A stretch of 43,557 nucleotides of DNA from Eubacteriales bacterium SKADARSKE-1 (GTDB lineage Bacteria; Bacillota; Clostridia; Oscillospirales; Acutalibacteraceae). The stretch lies in assembly GCA_030920305.1 (NCBI GenBank), contig JARLUB010000004.1:1-43557 (forward strand), given 5' to 3'. The first letter of the stretch is position 1, and each line of letters begins with the position of its first letter. The notes below the pieces were generated by a model. The model had not been told where the DNA came from. It saw only the letters and a program-made list of their open reading frames with translations, and ran no database searches. This document shows positions 42,259 to 43,557 of the stretch, piece by piece. The position numbers were made by a program, and so were the translations under genes.

Positions 42259-42600
42259 ATGCCTGGAACCAGAAAACTAGGAAGAGATTCAGCACACAGA
42301 ATAGCAATGTTAAGAGCTATGGTGACGTTTCTTTTAGAAAAAGGAAAAATAGAAACAACAGTTACCCGCGCTAAAGAAGTGCGCTCTATGTGTGAAAAAA
42401 TGATTACATTAGCAAAAGAAAATAATTTACACAATAAGCGATTAGCTTTAGGGTTTATCACAAAAGAAGATATAGTGAAAAAACTTTTCGATGAGATAGC
42501 TCCTAAATATGCAGATAAAAGTGGTGGCTATACAAGAATCACCAAATTGGGTCCACGTCGTGGAGATGCCGCTGAAATGGCAATAATTGAACTAATATAA
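42259..42600 (+). CDS. rplQ: 50S ribosomal protein L17
   Basis: 113 residues: [60 protein letters not shown] and [20 protein letters not shown]. Last gene of the operon. AAGGAGTGAGATTTTA precedes the ATG; a terminator follows 14 bases after the stop. Confidence 0.98.
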   Translation: MPGTRKLGRDSAHRIAMLRAMVTFLLEKGKIETTVTRAKEVRSMCEKMITLAKENNLHNKRLALGFITKEDIVKKLFDEIAPKYADKSGGYTRITKLGPRRGDAAEMAIIELI

Positions 42601-42613
42601 AATTTCAAAAAAT

Positions 42614-42687
42614 AAAAAGCCTTCCATCATTTAGCTAAATAGCATGTATGTTTATGTTTTAACTAATTTGGTGAAAGGCTTTTTGTG
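42614..42687 (+). terminator. Terminator of the ribosomal operon
   Basis: AAAAAGCCTT (42614-42623) and AAGGCTTTTT (42675-42684) form a 10-bp stem with a long AT-rich loop, ending in the T run. The palindromic A and T ends make it usable in both directions. Confidence 0.75.
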
Positions 42688-43118
42688 ATGAAATTATATT
42701 TATAGTGTTTTTTTCATGAATTTTATGTTGTAACAACTTTCGAAAAAAGCAAGTTATTACAAAAGAAAGATATATGAAGAAATAAACATTTTAGAAGGTT
42801 TACAAGAATTAAAGAAGAAATATATAAATTATGGGAGAAGCCATAGTGGAGTACACAAATTAAAAAATGAATTGAAAAAACACGGCTTATTTTCTTGCAT
42901 TTATACATATTCGGTGTCTTGTGATTTTTGGATAAATGTGTTTTAGAATAATCTCGTGTAGACACTATCTATCGTGGGTTTATTGGCCTAGAATAGTCGC
43001 TATTAAAACTTACAAATGAGCTTTTGATTTTTATGGAAAGTATAAACATTTAATTTTTTAAATTATAATAGTTTTATTACAAGATTTATTTTGATTATAT
43101 TAAAGGAGATAGCATAAA
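42688..43118 (+). other. Spacer with an open frame lacking a start codon
   Basis: From about 42735 to 42946 one plus-strand frame stays open for about 68 codons (EEINILEGLQELKKKYINYG, RSHSGVHKLKNELKKHGLFS) and ends in TAG. There is no ATG, GTG or TTG with a ribosome site at its beginning, so it looks like a gene remnant. Further right (42950-43100) is AT-rich sequence with the probable promoter of the secreted-protein gene. Confidence 0.35.
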
Positions 43119-43523
43119 ATGAAAAAATTTTTAGCAAGTGTTTTAGCACTCACAATGATATTCAGTTTAATTGGCGGAATTTCAAGCTTTGCAGAAGAAA
43201 GTAGTAGACCATTTGAAGAATATATAAAAATATCTAATAAGATGCTTATTGCAGTGAAAGGTAAAATTTCTCCGATTTGTTTTGATAAATTGAGGCAAAA
43301 GCTTGACTATATTTCTTTTCTTACTACTTTTGACTTTACTAATATGAATATAAAACAAAAAGAAAATATACAGGAGAATATTTGTCAAGTAGAGCATGAA
43401 TTTTGGAATGCTTGTAAAGGTGATATTAAAAAATTGCCACAGGACTCTCAAAGTGTTTTGACGAAAATAAATGATTTAATGAACGAAATGTATGAGTGTC
43501 CTCATGAAATGCTAGTTTCATAG
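43119..43523 (+). CDS. Small secreted protein of unknown function
   Basis: The 134-residue protein starts with a clear Sec signal peptide: basic MKKF, hydrophobic LASVLALTMIFSLIGGI and a likely cleavage after FA in SSFAEESS (about residue 25). The mature part of about 109 residues is helical and mostly charged (KISNKMLIAVKGKISPICFD, NMNIKQKENIQENICQVEHE, LTKINDLMNEMYECPHEML). It contains four cysteines (ICF, ICQ, ACK, ECP) that could form two disulfides. No known domain is recognised. AAAGGAGATAGCATAAA precedes the ATG. It is complete, ending 34 bases before the window edge. Confidence 0.8.
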   Translation: MKKFLASVLALTMIFSLIGGISSFAEESSRPFEEYIKISNKMLIAVKGKISPICFDKLRQKLDYISFLTTFDFTNMNIKQKENIQENICQVEHEFWNACKGDIKKLPQDSQSVLTKINDLMNEMYECPHEMLVS

Positions 43524-43557
43524 AAAAAGTAAAAATTCTTTTTTGGATGGACGAACA

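Noticed and set aside
42735..42946. IS3-type transposase fragment
   Set aside because: The YxNYGRSHSG stretch vaguely recalls an integrase core motif, but no catalytic DDE pattern or terminal repeats are present.
1..43557. CRISPR arrays, rRNA genes or complete tRNA genes
   Set aside because: No regularly spaced repeats, no rRNA sequence and only the 3' half of one tRNA gene are visible.

Overview
The window suggests a low-GC Gram-positive bacterium of the class Clostridia. The evidence is strong AGGAGG-type ribosome binding sites, frequent TTG and GTG starts, and the Firmicutes order of the S10-spc-alpha ribosomal gene cluster with adk, map and a KOW-domain gene between secY and infA. About 1-17.4 kb is the right part of a prophage. 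All its genes lie on the minus strand, it ends in a 46-base copy of the 3' half of a tRNA-Lys(UUU) gene (17393-17438), and it runs off the left edge. The rest (17.4-43.6 kb) is ordinary chromosome.

Prophage, read right to left in the direction of transcription: small membrane and zinc proteins, a broken HTH protein, a BspA-type leucine-rich repeat fragment, three tiny two-helix membrane proteins, a recombination and replication block (Gp157, Sak-type annealing protein, RusA, SSB), a three-helix membrane protein, a Cro/CI-type repressor, an HTH_36 protein, a DnaD-like replisome organiser and a DnaB-type helicase. After these come a RelA/SpoT-domain gene followed directly by a Panacea (DUF4065) gene, which looks like a toxSAS-PanA toxin-antitoxin operon with its own promoter. 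Then follow a late-regulator-like gene, a Rha-family regulator, a Tad2-like (anti-Thoeris) protein, an HNH endonuclease and a zinc/AP2 protein. Terminase and structural genes would lie beyond the left edge. No integrase is visible.

The stretch from about 2485 to 11840 is not trustworthy sequence. It is full of single-base indels in homopolymers, and almost every gene in it is frameshifted. Bases ~6795-9630 are a noisy direct copy of ~11293-14190, and ~9635-11290 is a noisier inverted copy of ~5970-7870. This forward, reverse, forward layout fits an uncorrected long read that folded back on itself better than biology. Dropping about 4.5 kb (6795-11292) restores a normal single-copy phage gene order.

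Chromosome: a GlsB/YeaQ-type membrane protein, a DUF2238-like membrane protein, a frameshifted YyaL/SSP411-family gene, a small helical protein, then lepA, plsY and der on the minus strand. Divergent from der is one long plus-strand ribosomal operon, rpsJ to rplQ. It has a near-consensus promoter and a structured leader holding a terminator-like hairpin inside a 12-bp outer stem. Three spacers inside this operon (after rpsQ, rpsN and infA) carry related GC-rich hairpin repeats, including a stem whose base pairs change together between copies. The adk gene begins with a decayed in-frame tandem duplication of its own 5' end. The operon ends in a terminator, followed by a small secreted protein of unknown function.
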